A stretch of 64,000 nt of DNA from Megalopta genalis (lineage: Eukaryota; Arthropoda; Insecta; Hymenoptera; Halictidae): assembly GCF_051020955.1 (NCBI RefSeq), contig NW_027476220.1, positions 310,001 to 374,000 of the forward strand, written 5' to 3'. Below are positions 53,201-64,000 of this stretch, piece after piece. The notes under the pieces are model-generated. The model ran no database searches. It saw nothing but the letters and a program-made list of their open reading frames with translations, and was not told the DNA's origin. A program made the position numbers and the translations under genes. Each line of letters opens with the position of its first letter. Position 1 is the stretch's first letter.

Positions 53201-55442
53201 TCGCATGGATTTGAAGCAAAACCTCCTACATCGCATTGATTCGAAGCTAAATCATGTGTTTCGCTTGGATTTGAAGCTAAACCTTCTACGTCGTATTGAT
53301 TTGAAGCTAAATCATTTGTTTCGCATGGTTTTGAAGCTAAGCCTTCTATTTCGCATGGATTTAAAGCTAAATGATATGTATCGCATGGATTTTGAAGCTA
53401 ACTCGTTTGATTCGTCTGCATTTGAAGCTATATCATTTATATCCCAAGAGTTTGAAGCTAAATCATTTGTTTCGCATGGATTTGAAGCTAAACCTTCTAC
53501 ATCGCATTGATTTGAAACTAAGTCATGTGTATTGCATGGATTTTATGCTAACTCGGTGTTTCCCCTGCATTTGAAGCTATATTAGTTATATCGCAAGTAT
53601 CTGATGCTAAATGATTTGTTTAGCATGGATTTGAAGCTAAACCTTCTACATCGCCTTGATTTGCAGCTAAATCATGTGTTTTGCATGGATTTGATGCTAA
53701 CTCGTTTGTTTCCCATGCATTTGAAGCTATATCAGTTATATCGCAAGTATCTGATGCTAAATCATTTGTTTCGCATGGATTTGAAGCTAAACCTTCTACA
53801 TCGCATTGATTTGAAGCTGAATCATGTGTTTTGCATGGATTTCATGCTAAGTCGGTGTTTTCCCTGCATTTGCAGCTATATCAGTTATATCGCAAGTATC
53901 TGATGCTAAATGATTTGCTTAGCATGGATTTGAAGCTAAACCTTCTACATCGCCTTGATTTGCAGCTAAATCATGTGTTTCGCATGGATTTGAAGCTAAG
54001 CCTTCTACTTCGCATGGATTTAAAGATAAATGATGTGTATCGAATGGATTTTGAAGGTATCTCGTTTTATTCGTCTGCATTTGAAGCTATATCAATTATA
54101 TCTCAAGTGTTTGATGCTAATTCATTTGTTTCGCCTGGATTTGTAGCTAAACCTTCTACATCACATTGATTTGAAGCTAAATCATGTGTTTTGCATGGAT
54201 GTGATGCTAACTCGTTTGTTTCCCCTGCATTTGAATCTATATCAGTTATATCGCAAGTATCTGATGCTAAAACATTTGTTTCGTATGGATTTGAAGCTAA
54301 GCCTTCTACTTCGCATGGATTTAAAGTTAAATGATGTGTTTTGCATGGATTTGATGCCAACTCGTTTGTCTCCCCTGCATTTGAAGCTATATCAGTTATA
54401 TCGCAAGTATCTGATGCTAAAACATTTGTTTCGTATGGATTTGAAGCTAAGCCTTCTACTTCGCATGGATTTAAAGCTAAATGATGTGTACCGCATGGAT
54501 TTTGAAACTAACTCGTTTTATTCGTCTGCATTTCAAGCTATATCACTTATATCTCAAGTGTTTGATGCTAAATCATTTGTTTCGCATGGATTTGAAGCTA
54601 AACCTTCTACATCGAATTGATTTCAATCTAAATCATGTGTATCGTATGGATTTTGAAGCTAACTCGTTTGTTTCTCCTGCATTTGAAGCTATATCACTTA
54701 TATCGCAATTATCTGATGCTAAAACATTTGTTTCGCATGGATTTGAAGCTAATCCTTCTACTTCGCATGGATTTAAAGTTAAATGGTGTGTATCGCGTGG
54801 ATTTTGAAGCTAACTCGTTTTATTCGTCTGCATTTAAAGCTATATCACTTATATCTGAAGTGTTTGATGCTAAATCATTTGTTTCGCATGGATTTGTAGC
54901 TAAACCTTCTACATCGCATTGATTTGAAGCTAAATCATGTGTTTCGCTTGGATTTGAAGGTAAACCATCTACATCGAATTGATTTGAAGCTAAATCATAC
55001 GTTTCGCATGGATTTGATACTAACTCGTTTGTTTCCCCTGCATTTGAAGCTATATCAGTTATATCGCAAGTATCTGATGCTAAAACATTTGTTTCGTATG
55101 GATTTGAAGCTAATCCTTCTACTTTGCATGGATTTAATGCTAAATGATGTGTACCGCATGGATTTTGAAACTAACTCGTTTGATTCGTCTGCATTTGAAG
55201 CAATATCAGTTATATCTCAAGTATCTGATGCTAAATCATTTGTTTCGCATGGATTTGAAGCTAAACCTTCTACGTGGCATTGATTTGAAGCTTAATCATG
55301 TGTTTTGCATGGATTTGAAGCTAACTCGTTTGTTTCTCCTGCATTTGAAGCTATATTAATTATATCGTAAGTATCTGAAGCTAAATCATTTGTGTCGCAT
55401 GGATTTGAAGCTAAACCTTCTACATCGCATTGATTTAAAGCT
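50276..55442 (+). repeat. Mosaic satellite; includes 571-bp duplication at 52.4-53.5 kb
   Basis: The marker ttatatccgaagtg occurs near 51,485, 52,597 and 53,168; the last two are 571 bp apart and the sequences around them agree (about 52,440-53,510). The same marker is at about 29,818, linking this region to the 28.9-31.2 kb array. M3-less junctions (acctcg) are at 50,276 and 52,197. M4 variants with tttcccctgca dominate from 52.9 kb on. No gene is visible. Confidence 0.75.
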
Positions 55443-58400
55443 ACCTCGTTTGTTTCGCCTTCACTTTAAGATATTTTATTTATATCGCAAGTATTTGAAG
55501 ATATCCCATTTATTTCTCATGGATTTAAAGCTAAGCCTTCTACTTCGAATTGATTTGAAGCAAAATCATGTGTTTTGCATGGATTTGATGCTAACTCGTT
55601 CATTTCGCCTGCATTTGATGCTATAACACTTATATCGCAAGTATCTGAAGCTAAATCATTTGTTTCGCATGGATTTGAAGCTAAACCTTCTACATCGTAT
55701 TGATGTGAAGCTAACTCATTTGTTTCGCTTGGATTAGAAGCTAAACATTCTACATCGCATGGATTTGAAGCTAAACCTTCTACATCGTATTGATTTGAAG
55801 CTAAGTCGTTTGTTTCGTCTGAATTCGAAGGTATGTCACTTATATCGCAAGTATCTGAACCTAAATCATATGTTTCGCATGGATTTGAAACTAAACCTTC
55901 TACATAGCATTGATTTGCAGCTAAATCATGTGTTTGGCATGGATTTGAAGCTAAGCCTTCTATTTCGCACGGATTTAGAGCTAAATGATGTGTATCGCAT
56001 GGATTTTGAAGCTAACTCGTTTGATTCGTCTGCATTTGATGCTATATCAGTTATATCGCAAGTATCTGATGCTAAATCATTTGTTTCGCATTGATTTGAA
56101 GCTAAACCTTCAACATCGCATTGATTTCCATCTAAATCGTGTGTATCGTATGGATTTTGAAGCTAACTCGTTTGTTTCTCCTGCATTTGAAGCTATATCA
56201 CTTATATCGCAAGTATCTGAAGCTAAATCATTTGTGCCGCATGGATTTGAAGCTAAGCCTTCTACTTCGCATGGATTTAAAGGTAAATGATGTGTACCGC
56301 ATGGATTTTGAAACTAACTCGTTTGATGCGTCTGCATTTGAAGCAATATCAGTTATATCTCAAGTATCTGATGCTAAATCATTTGTTTCGCATGGATTTG
56401 AAGCTAAACCTTCTACGTGGCATTGATTTGAAGCTACCTCGTTTGTTTCGCCTTCACTTGAAAATATTTTATTTATATCGCAAGTATTTGAAGATATCCC
56501 ATTTATTTCTCATGGATTTGAAGCTAAGCCTTCTACTTCGAATTGATTTGAAGCAAAATCATGTGTTTTGCATGGATTTGATGCTAATTCGTTCATTTCG
56601 CCTGCATTTGATGCTATAACACTTATATCGCAAGTATTTGAACCTAAATCATTTGTTTCGCATGGATTTGAAGCTAAACATTCTACATCGTATTGATTTT
56701 AAGCTAACTCATTTGTTTCGCTTGGATTAGAAGCTAAACATTCTACATAGCATGGATTTGAAGCTAAACCTTCTACATCGTATTGATTTGAAGCTAAGTC
56801 GTTTGTTTCGTCTGAATTCGAAGGTAAGTCACTTATATCGCAAGTATCTGAACCTAGATCATACGTTTCGCATGGATTTGAAACTAAACCTTCTACATAG
56901 CATTGATTTGCAGCTAAATCATGTGTTTCGCATGGATTTGAAGCTAAGCCTTCTAATTCGCATGGATTTAGAGCTCAATGATGTGTATCGCATGGATTTT
57001 GAAGCTAACTCGTTTGTTTCGTCTGCATTTGATGCTATATCAGTTATATCGCAAGTATCTGATCCTATATCATTTGTTTCGCATTGATTTGAAGCTAAAC
57101 CTTCAACATCGCATTGATTTCAATCTAAATCATGTGTATCGCATGGATTTTGAAGCTAACTCGTTTGTTTCTCCTGCATTTGAAGCTATATCACTTATAT
57201 CGCAAGTATCTGAAACTAAATCATTTGTGCCGCATGGATTTGAAGCTAAACCTTCTACATCGTATTGATTTGAAGCTAACTCATTTGTTTCGCATGGTTT
57301 AGAAACTAAAAATTCTACATCGCATGGATTTGAAGCTAAACCTTCTACATCGTATCGATTTGATGCTAAATGATATGTATCGCATGGATTTTGAAGCTAT
57401 CCCGTTTGATTCGTCTGCATTTGAAGCTATATCACTTATATCCCAAGAGTTTGAAGCTAAATCATTTGTTTCGCATGGATTTGTAGCTAAACCTTCTACA
57501 TCGCTTTGATTTGAAGCTAAATCATGTGTTCTGCATGGATTTGATGCTAACTCGTTTGTTTCCCCTGCATTTGAAACTATTTCAGTTATATCGCAAGTAT
57601 CTGATGCTAAATCATGTGTTTCGCTAGGATTTGAAGCTAAACCTTCTACATCGTATTGATTTAAAGCTACCTCGTTTGTTTCGCCTTCACTTTAAGATAT
57701 TTTATTTATATCGCAAGTATTTGAAGATATCCCATTTATTTCTCATGGATTTAAAGCTAAGCCTTCTACTTCGAATTGATTTGAAGCAAAATCATGTGTT
57801 TTGCATGGATTTGATGCTAACTCGTTCATTTCGCCTGCATTTGATGCTATAACACTTATATCGCAAGTATCTGAAGCTAAATCATTTGTTTCGCATGGAT
57901 TTGAAGCTAAACCTTCTACATCGTATTGATGTGAAGCTAACTCATTTGTTTCGCTTGGATTAGAAGCTAAACATTCTACATCGCATGGATTTGAAGCTAA
58001 ACCTTCTACATCGTATTGATTTGAAGCTAAGTCGTTTGTTTCGTCTGAATTCGAAGGTATGTCACTTATATCGCAAGTATCTGAACCTAAATCATATGTT
58101 TCGCATGGATTTGAAACTAAACCTTCTACATAGCATTGATTTGCAGCTAAATCATGTGTTTGGCATGGATTTGAAGCTAAGCCTTCTATTTCGCACGGAT
58201 TTAGAGCTAAATGATGTGTATCGCATGGATTTTGAAGCTAACTCGTTTGATTCGTCTGCATTTGATGCTATATCAGTTATATCGCAAGTATCTGATGCTA
58301 AATCATTTGTTTCGCATTGATTTGAAGCTAAACCTTCAACATCGCATTGATTTCCATCTAAATCGTGTGTATCGTATGGATTTTGAAGCTAACTCGTTTG

Positions 58401-61400
58401 TTTCTCCTGCATTTGAAGCTATATCACTTATATCGCAAGTATCTGAAGCTAAATCATTTGTGCCGCATGGATTTGAAGCTAAGCCTTCTACTTCGCATGG
58501 ATTTAAAGGTAAATGATGTGTACCGCATGGATTTTGAAACTAACTCGTTTGATGCGTCTGCATTTGAAGCAATATCAGTTATATCTCAAGTATCTGATGC
58601 TAAATCATTTGTTTCGCATGGATTTGAAGCTAAACCTTCTACGTGGCATTGATTTGAAGCTACCTCGTTTGTTTCGCCTTCACTTGAAAATATTTTATTT
58701 ATATCGCAAGTATTTGAAGATATCCCATTTATTTCTCATGGATTTGAAGCTAAGCCTTCTACTTCGAATTGATTTGAAGCAAAATCATGTGTTTTGCATG
58801 GATTTGATGCTAACTCGTTCATTTCGCCTGCATTTGATGCTATAACACTTATATCGCAAGTATTTGAACCTAAATCATTTGTTTCGCATGGATTTGAAGC
58901 TAAACATTCTACATCGTATTGATTTTAAGCTAACTCATTTGTTTCGCTTGGATTAGAAGCTAAACATTCTACATAGCATGGATTTGAAGCTAAACCTTCT
59001 ACATCGTATTGATTTGAAGCTAAGTCGTTTGTTTCGTCTGAATTCGAAGGTAAGTCACTTATATCGCAAGTATCTGAACCTAGATCATACGTTTCGCATG
59101 GATTTGAAACTAAACCTTCTACATAGCATTGATTTGCAGCTAAATCATGTGTTTCGCATGGATTTGAAGCTAAGCCTTCTAATTCGCATGGATTTAGAGC
59201 TCAATGATGTGTATCGCATGGATTTTGAAGCTAACTCGTTTGTTTCGTCTGCATTTGATGCTATATCAGTTATATCGCAAGTATCTGATCCTATATCATT
59301 TGTTTCGCATTGATTTGAAGCTAAACCTTCAACATCGCATTGATTTCCATCTAAATCGTGTGTATCGTATGGATTTTGAAGCTAACTCGTTTGTTTCTCC
59401 TGCATTTGAAGCTATATCACTTATATCGCAAGTATCTGAAGCTAAATCATTTGTGCCGCATGGATTTGAAGCTAAGCCTTCTACTTCGCATGGATTTAAA
59501 GGTAAATGATGTGTACCGCATGGATTTTGAAACTAACTCGTTTGATGCGTCTGCATTTGAAGCAATATCAGTTATATCTCAAGTATCTGATGCTAAATCA
59601 TTTGTTTCGCATGGATTTGAAGCTAAACCTTCTACGTGGCATTGATTTGAAGCTACCTCGTTTGTTTCGCCTTCACTTGAAAATATTTTATTTATATCGC
59701 AAGTATTTGAAGATATCCCATTTATTTCTCATGGATTTGAAGCTAAGCCTTCTACTTCGAATTGATTTGAAGCAAAATCATGTGTTTTGCATGGATTTGA
59801 TGCTAACTCGTTCATTTCGCCTGCATTTGATGCTATAACACTTATATCGCAAGTATTTGAACCTAAATCATTTGTTTCGCATGGATTTGAAGCTAAACAT
59901 TCTACATCGTATTGATTTTAAGCTACCTCGTTTGTTTCGCCTTCACTTGAAAATATTTTATTTATATCGCAAGTATTTGAAGATATCCCATTTATTTCTC
60001 ATGGATTTGAAGCTAAGCCTTCTACTTCGAATTGATTTGAAGCAAAATCATGTGTTTTGCATGGATTTGATGCTAACTCGTTCATTTCGCCTGCATTTGA
60101 TGCTATAACACTTATATCGCAAGTATTTGAACCTAAATCATTTGTTTCGCATGGATTTGAAGCTAAACATTCTACATCGTATTGATTTTAAGCTAACTCA
60201 TTTGTTTCGCTTGGATTAGAAGCTAAACATTCTACATAGCATGGATTTGAAGCTAAACCTTCTACATCGTATTGATTTGAAGCTAAGTCGTTTGTTTCGT
60301 CTGAATTCGAAGGTAAGTCACTTATATCGCAAGTATCTGAACCTAGATCATACGTTTCGCATGGATTTGAAACTAAACCTTCTACATAGCATTGATTTGC
60401 AGCTAAATCATGTGTTTCGCATGGATTTGAAGCTAAGCCTTCTAATTCGCATGGATTTAGAGCTCAATGATGTGTATCGCATGGATTTTGAAGCTAACTC
60501 GTTTGTTTCGTCTGCATTTGATGCTATATCAGTTATATCGCAAGTATCTGATCCTATATCATTTGTTTCGCATTGATTTGAAGCTAAACCTTCAACATCG
60601 CATTGATTTCAATCTAAATCATGTGTATCGCATGGATTTTGAAGCTAACTCGTTTGTTTCTCCTGCATTTGAAGCTATATCACTTATATCGCAAGTATCT
60701 GAAGCTAAATCATTTGTGCCGCATGGATTTGAAGCTAAACCTTCTACATCGTATTGATTTGAAGCTAACTCATTTGTTTCGCATGGTTTAGAAACTAAAA
60801 ATTCTACATCGCATGGATTTGAAGCTAAACCTTCTACATCGTATCGATTTGATGCTAAATGATATGTATCGCATGGATTTTGAAGCTATCCCGTTTGATT
60901 CGTCTGCATTTGAAGCTATATCACTTATATCCCAAGAGTTTGAAGCTAAATCATTTGTTTCGCATGGATTTGTAGCTAAACCTTCTACATCGCTTTGATT
61001 TGAAGCTAAATCATGTGTTCTGCATGGATTTGATGCTAACTCGTTTGTTTCCCCTGCATTTGAAACTATTTCAGTTATATCGCAAGTATCTGATGCTAAA
61101 TCATGTGTTTCGCTAGGATTTGAAGCTAAACCTTCTACATCGTATTGATTTAAAGCTACCTCGTTTGTTTCGCCTTCACTTTAAGATATTTTATTTATAT
61201 CGCAAGTATTTGAAGATATCCCATTTATTTCTCATGGATTTAAAGCTAAGCCTTCTACTTCGAATTGATTTGAAGCAAAATCATGTGTTTTGCATGGATT
61301 TGATGCTAACTCGTTCATTTCGCCTGCATTTGATGCTATAACACTTATATCGCAAGTATCTGAAGCTAAATCATTTGTTTCGCATGGATTTGAAGCTAAA

Positions 61401-63742
61401 CCTTCTACATCGTATTGATGTGAAGCTAACTCATTTGTTTCGCTTGGATTAGAAGCTAAACATTCTACATCGCATGGATTTGAAGCTAAACCTTCTACAT
61501 CGTATTGATTTGAAGCTAAGTCGTTTGTTTCGTCTGAATTCGAAGGTATGTCACTTATATCGCAAGTATCTGAACCTAAATCATATGTTTCGCATGGATT
61601 TGAAACTAAACCTTCTACATAGCATTGATTTGCAGCTAAATCATGTGTTTGGCATGGATTTGAAGCTAAGCCTTCTATTTCGCACGGATTTAGAGCTAAA
61701 TGATGTGTATCGCATGGATTTTGAAGCTAACTCGTTTGATTCGTCTGCATTTGATGCTATATCAGTTATATCGCAAGTATCTGATGCTAAATCATTTGTT
61801 TCGCATTGATTTGAAGCTAAACCTTCAACATCGCATTGATTTCCATCTAAATCGTGTGTATCGTATGGATTTTGAAGCTAACTCGTTTGTTTCTCCTGCA
61901 TTTGAAGCTATATCACTTATATCGCAAGTATCTGAAGCTAAATCATTTGTGCCGCATGGATTTGAAGCTAAGCCTTCTACTTCGCATGGATTTAAAGGTA
62001 AATGATGTGTACCGCATGGATTTTGAAACTAACTCGTTTGATGCGTCTGCATTTGAAGCAATATCAGTTATATCTCAAGTATCTGATGCTAAATCATTTG
62101 TTTCGCATGGATTTGAAGCTAAACCTTCTACGTGGCATTGATTTGAAGCTACCTCGTTTGTTTCGCCTTCACTTGAAAATATTTTATTTATATCGCAAGT
62201 ATTTGAAGATATCCCATTTATTTCTCATGGATTTGAAGCTAAGCCTTCTACTTCGAATTGATTTGAAGCAAAATCATGTGTTTTGCATGGATTTGATGCT
62301 AACTCGTTCATTTCGCCTGCATTTGATGCTATAACACTTATATCGCAAGTATTTGAACCTAAATCATTTGTTTCGCATGGATTTGAAGCTAAACATTCTA
62401 CATCGTATTGATTTTAAGCTAACTCATTTGTTTCGCTTGGATTAGAAGCTAAACATTCTACATAGCATGGATTTGAAGCTAAACCTTCTACATCGTATTG
62501 ATTTGAAGCTAAGTCGTTTGTTTCGTCTGAATTCGAAGGTAAGTCACTTATATCGCAAGTATCTGAACCTAGATCATACGTTTCGCATGGATTTGAAACT
62601 AAACCTTCTACATAGCATTGATTTGCAGCTAAATCATGTGTTTCGCATGGATTTGAAGCTAAGCCTTCTAATTCGCATGGATTTAGAGCTCAATGATGTG
62701 TATCGCATGGATTTTGAAGCTAACTCGTTTGTTTCGTCTGCATTTGATGCTATATCAGTTATATCGCAAGTATCTGATCCTATATCATTTGTTTCGCATT
62801 GATTTGAAGCTAAACCTTCAACATCGCATTGATTTCAATCTAAATCATGTGTATCGCATGGATTTTGAAGCTAACTCGTTTGTTTCTCCTGCATTTGAAG
62901 CTATATCACTTATATCGCAAGTATCTGAAGCTAAATCATTTGTGCCGCATGGATTTGAAGCTAAACCTTCTACATCGTATTGATTTGAAGCTAACTCATT
63001 TGTTTCGCATGGTTTAGAAACTAAAAATTCTACATCGCATGGATTTGAAGCTAAACCTTCTACATCGTATCGATTTGATGCTAAATGATATGTATCGCAT
63101 GGATTTTGAAGCTATCCCGTTTGATTCGTCTGCATTTGAAGCTATATCACTTATATCCCAAGAGTTTGAAGCTATATCATTTGTTTCGCATGGATTTGTA
63201 GCTAAACCTTCTACATCGCTTTGATTTGAAGCTAAATCATGTGTTCTGCATGGATTTGATGCTAACTCGTTTGTTTCCCCTGCATTTGAAACTATTTCAG
63301 TTATATCGCAAGTATCTGATGCTAAATCATGTGTTTCGCTAGGATTTGAAGCTAAACCTTCTACATCGTATTGATTTGAAGCTAAATCATTTGTTTCGCA
63401 TGGATTTGAAGCTAAGCCTTCTTTTCGCATGGTTTTAAAGCTAAATGATGTGTACCGCATGGATTTTGAAACTAACTCGTTTGATTCGTCTGCATTTGAA
63501 GCAATATCAGTTATATCTCAAGTATCTGATGCTAAATCATTTGTTTCGCATGGATTTGAAGCTCAACCTTCTACGTGGCATTGATTTGAAGCTTAATCAT
63601 GTGTTTTGCATGGATTTGAAGCTAACTCGTTTGTTTCTCCTGCATTTGATACTATATTAATTATATCGTAAGTATCTGAAGCTAAATCATTTGTGTCGCA
63701 TGGATTTGAAGCTGAACCTTCTACATCGCATTGATTTAAAGC
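55443..63742 (+). repeat. Homogeneous array of 993-bp and 1,233-bp modules (2,226-bp period)
   Basis: M3-less junctions (acctcg) lie at 55,443, 56,436, 57,669, 58,662, 59,655, 59,925, 61,158, 62,151 and 63,743. The spacings are 993, 1,233, 993, 993, 270, 1,233, 993 and 1,592 bp. The junctions at 55,443, 57,669 and 61,158 are followed by cactttaagatatttt; most of the others by cacttgaaaatatttt. The basic period is 993+1,233=2,226 bp, with one extra 993-bp module and one extra 270-bp piece inserted at 58.7-59.9 kb. Matching copies appear almost identical and their lengths agree to the base. Confidence 0.88.
59655..60194 (+). repeat. 270-bp tandem duplication in the 2,226-bp array
   Basis: The nine-monomer series from acctcg through gatattttat, gatatcccat, aagccttct, caaaatcatg, the M4 with gttcatttcgcc, M5, an M1 and M2 is present at 59,655-59,924 and again from 59,925. 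Other modules have it once. The register is the same as in the 1.98-2.39 kb duplication. Confidence 0.85.
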
Positions 63743-64000
63743 TACCTCGTTTGTTTCGCCTTCACTTGAAGATATTTTATTTATATCGCAAGTATTTGAA
63801 GATATCCCATTTATTTCTCATGGATTTGAAGCTAAGCCTTCTACTTCGAATTGATTTCAAGCAAAATCATGTGTTTTGCATGGATTTGATGCTAACTCGT
63901 TCATTTCGCCTGCATTTGATGCTATAACACTTATATCGCAAGTATCTGAAGCTAAATCATTTGTTTCGCATGGATTTAAAGCTAAACCTTCTACATCGTA
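63743..64000 (+). repeat. Satellite continuing past the window edge
   Basis: The window ends inside an M2 monomer (aaccttctacatcgta) eight monomers after an M3-less junction. The copy here resembles 52.2-52.45 kb (M3 with tttcaagcaaaatc). Nothing marks an array boundary. Confidence 0.85.

Larger units (their letters stand above)
1..64000 (+). repeat. 30-bp satellite array spanning the entire window
   Basis: Every stretch read consists of head-to-tail monomers of about 30 bp. Each begins with tttgaagct (common variants tttgatgct, tctgaagct, tttgcagct) and nearly all carry tcgca or a one-base derivative about six bases before the end. Between these two boxes lies a variable core that defines five types. 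All monomers point the same way; I found no block in which agcttcaaa replaces tttgaagct on the plus strand. The array runs through both edges of the window, so its true size is larger. Consensus monomers are 33-37% GC. The arrangement is typical of eukaryotic satellite DNA evolving by unequal exchange and amplification. No unique sequence, gene or transposon interrupts it apart from a 19-bp insertion near 1.82 kb. Confidence 0.97.

Noticed and set aside
1..64000. CRISPR array
   Set aside because: Repeats are contiguous with no unique spacers of constant length; the variable cores fall into only five recurring types.
1..64000. Large repetitive protein gene on either strand
   Set aside because: All three stop-free consensus frames are interrupted by stops and by 29-, 31- and 28-bp monomers that have been amplified with the higher-order units. 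No splice-like or unique terminal sequence is visible.
1..64000. CENP-B box
   Set aside because: ttcg is followed by four bases and then g, not a, and the required cggg is missing in every monomer type examined.
1..64000. Telomeric or simple microsatellite repeat
   Set aside because: The unit is 30 bp with typed variants and higher-order order; no TTAGGG-like or short-unit tract is present apart from attattatt at 1.82 kb.
1..64000. Mobile element, LTR or terminal inverted repeats
   Set aside because: No unique internal sequence, coding domain, poly-A tract or inverted termini were seen; block boundaries fall within the monomer register.
1..64000. tRNA or rRNA genes
   Set aside because: No cloverleaf-compatible segment or conserved rRNA motif was seen; every base examined falls within monomers.

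Overview
The whole 64 kb window is one tandem satellite array. A monomer of about 30 bp, starting tttgaagct and carrying a tcgca box near its end, repeats head to tail in one orientation from the first base to the last, roughly 2,100 times. I see no unique flanking DNA at either edge, no RNA gene, no mobile element and no credible protein-coding gene. The sequence is AT-rich (the consensus monomers are 33-37% GC). This size and hierarchy suggest a eukaryotic heterochromatic, pericentromeric or centromeric satellite block, or an extremely expanded minisatellite. The species cannot be named from the sequence.

The array has at least three nested scales. (1) Five monomer types, called here M1 (aatcatttg core), M2 (aaccttctac), M3 (aatcatgtg), M4 (actcgtttg) and M5 (tatcacttat), usually follow each other in that order and form a 150-bp pentamer. 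(2) Two common departures are an M2-to-M4 junction that lacks M3 (a tetramer) and an extra M2-M3 pair (a heptamer). The extra M3 of the heptamer often carries one additional T, making it 31 bp. (3) Longer blocks of 270 bp to 2.6 kb built from these are themselves repeated in tandem, and some recur tens of kb away.

Layout: 1-7.4 kb is an older mosaic with a 3.6-3.9 kb offset duplication and small 270-bp and 389-bp duplications. 7.4-10.8 kb is a 1.77/1.92-kb duplication. 11.2-13.2 and 15.7-18.3 kb are arrays with a period of 1,021-1,022 bp. 20.2-21.3 kb is a 661-bp duplication. 23.9-24.8 kb is a 450-bp duplication. 25.1-28.9 kb has a period of 1,322/1,472 bp. 28.9-31.2 kb has a period of 1,503 bp. 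32.3-39.1 kb has a period of 2,074 bp with a 570-bp internal duplication in the third copy. 39.3-55.4 kb is a mosaic that reuses pieces of the other domains. 55.4-63.7 kb is the most homogeneous part, built from 993-bp and 1,233-bp modules (sum 2,226 bp).

Because the monomer length is divisible by three and its consensus is stop-free in three of six frames, many open frames of 60-401 codons appear on both strands. They are periodic peptides broken by stops and by 1-bp length changes that are themselves amplified with the higher-order repeats, so I read them as by-products. The minus-strand frame (ten-residue unit NDLASNPCET) varies most conservatively and could be a relic of a coding origin; this is inference. 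A cluster of singleton 1-bp indels at 36.7-38.7 kb looks like uncorrected assembly error.
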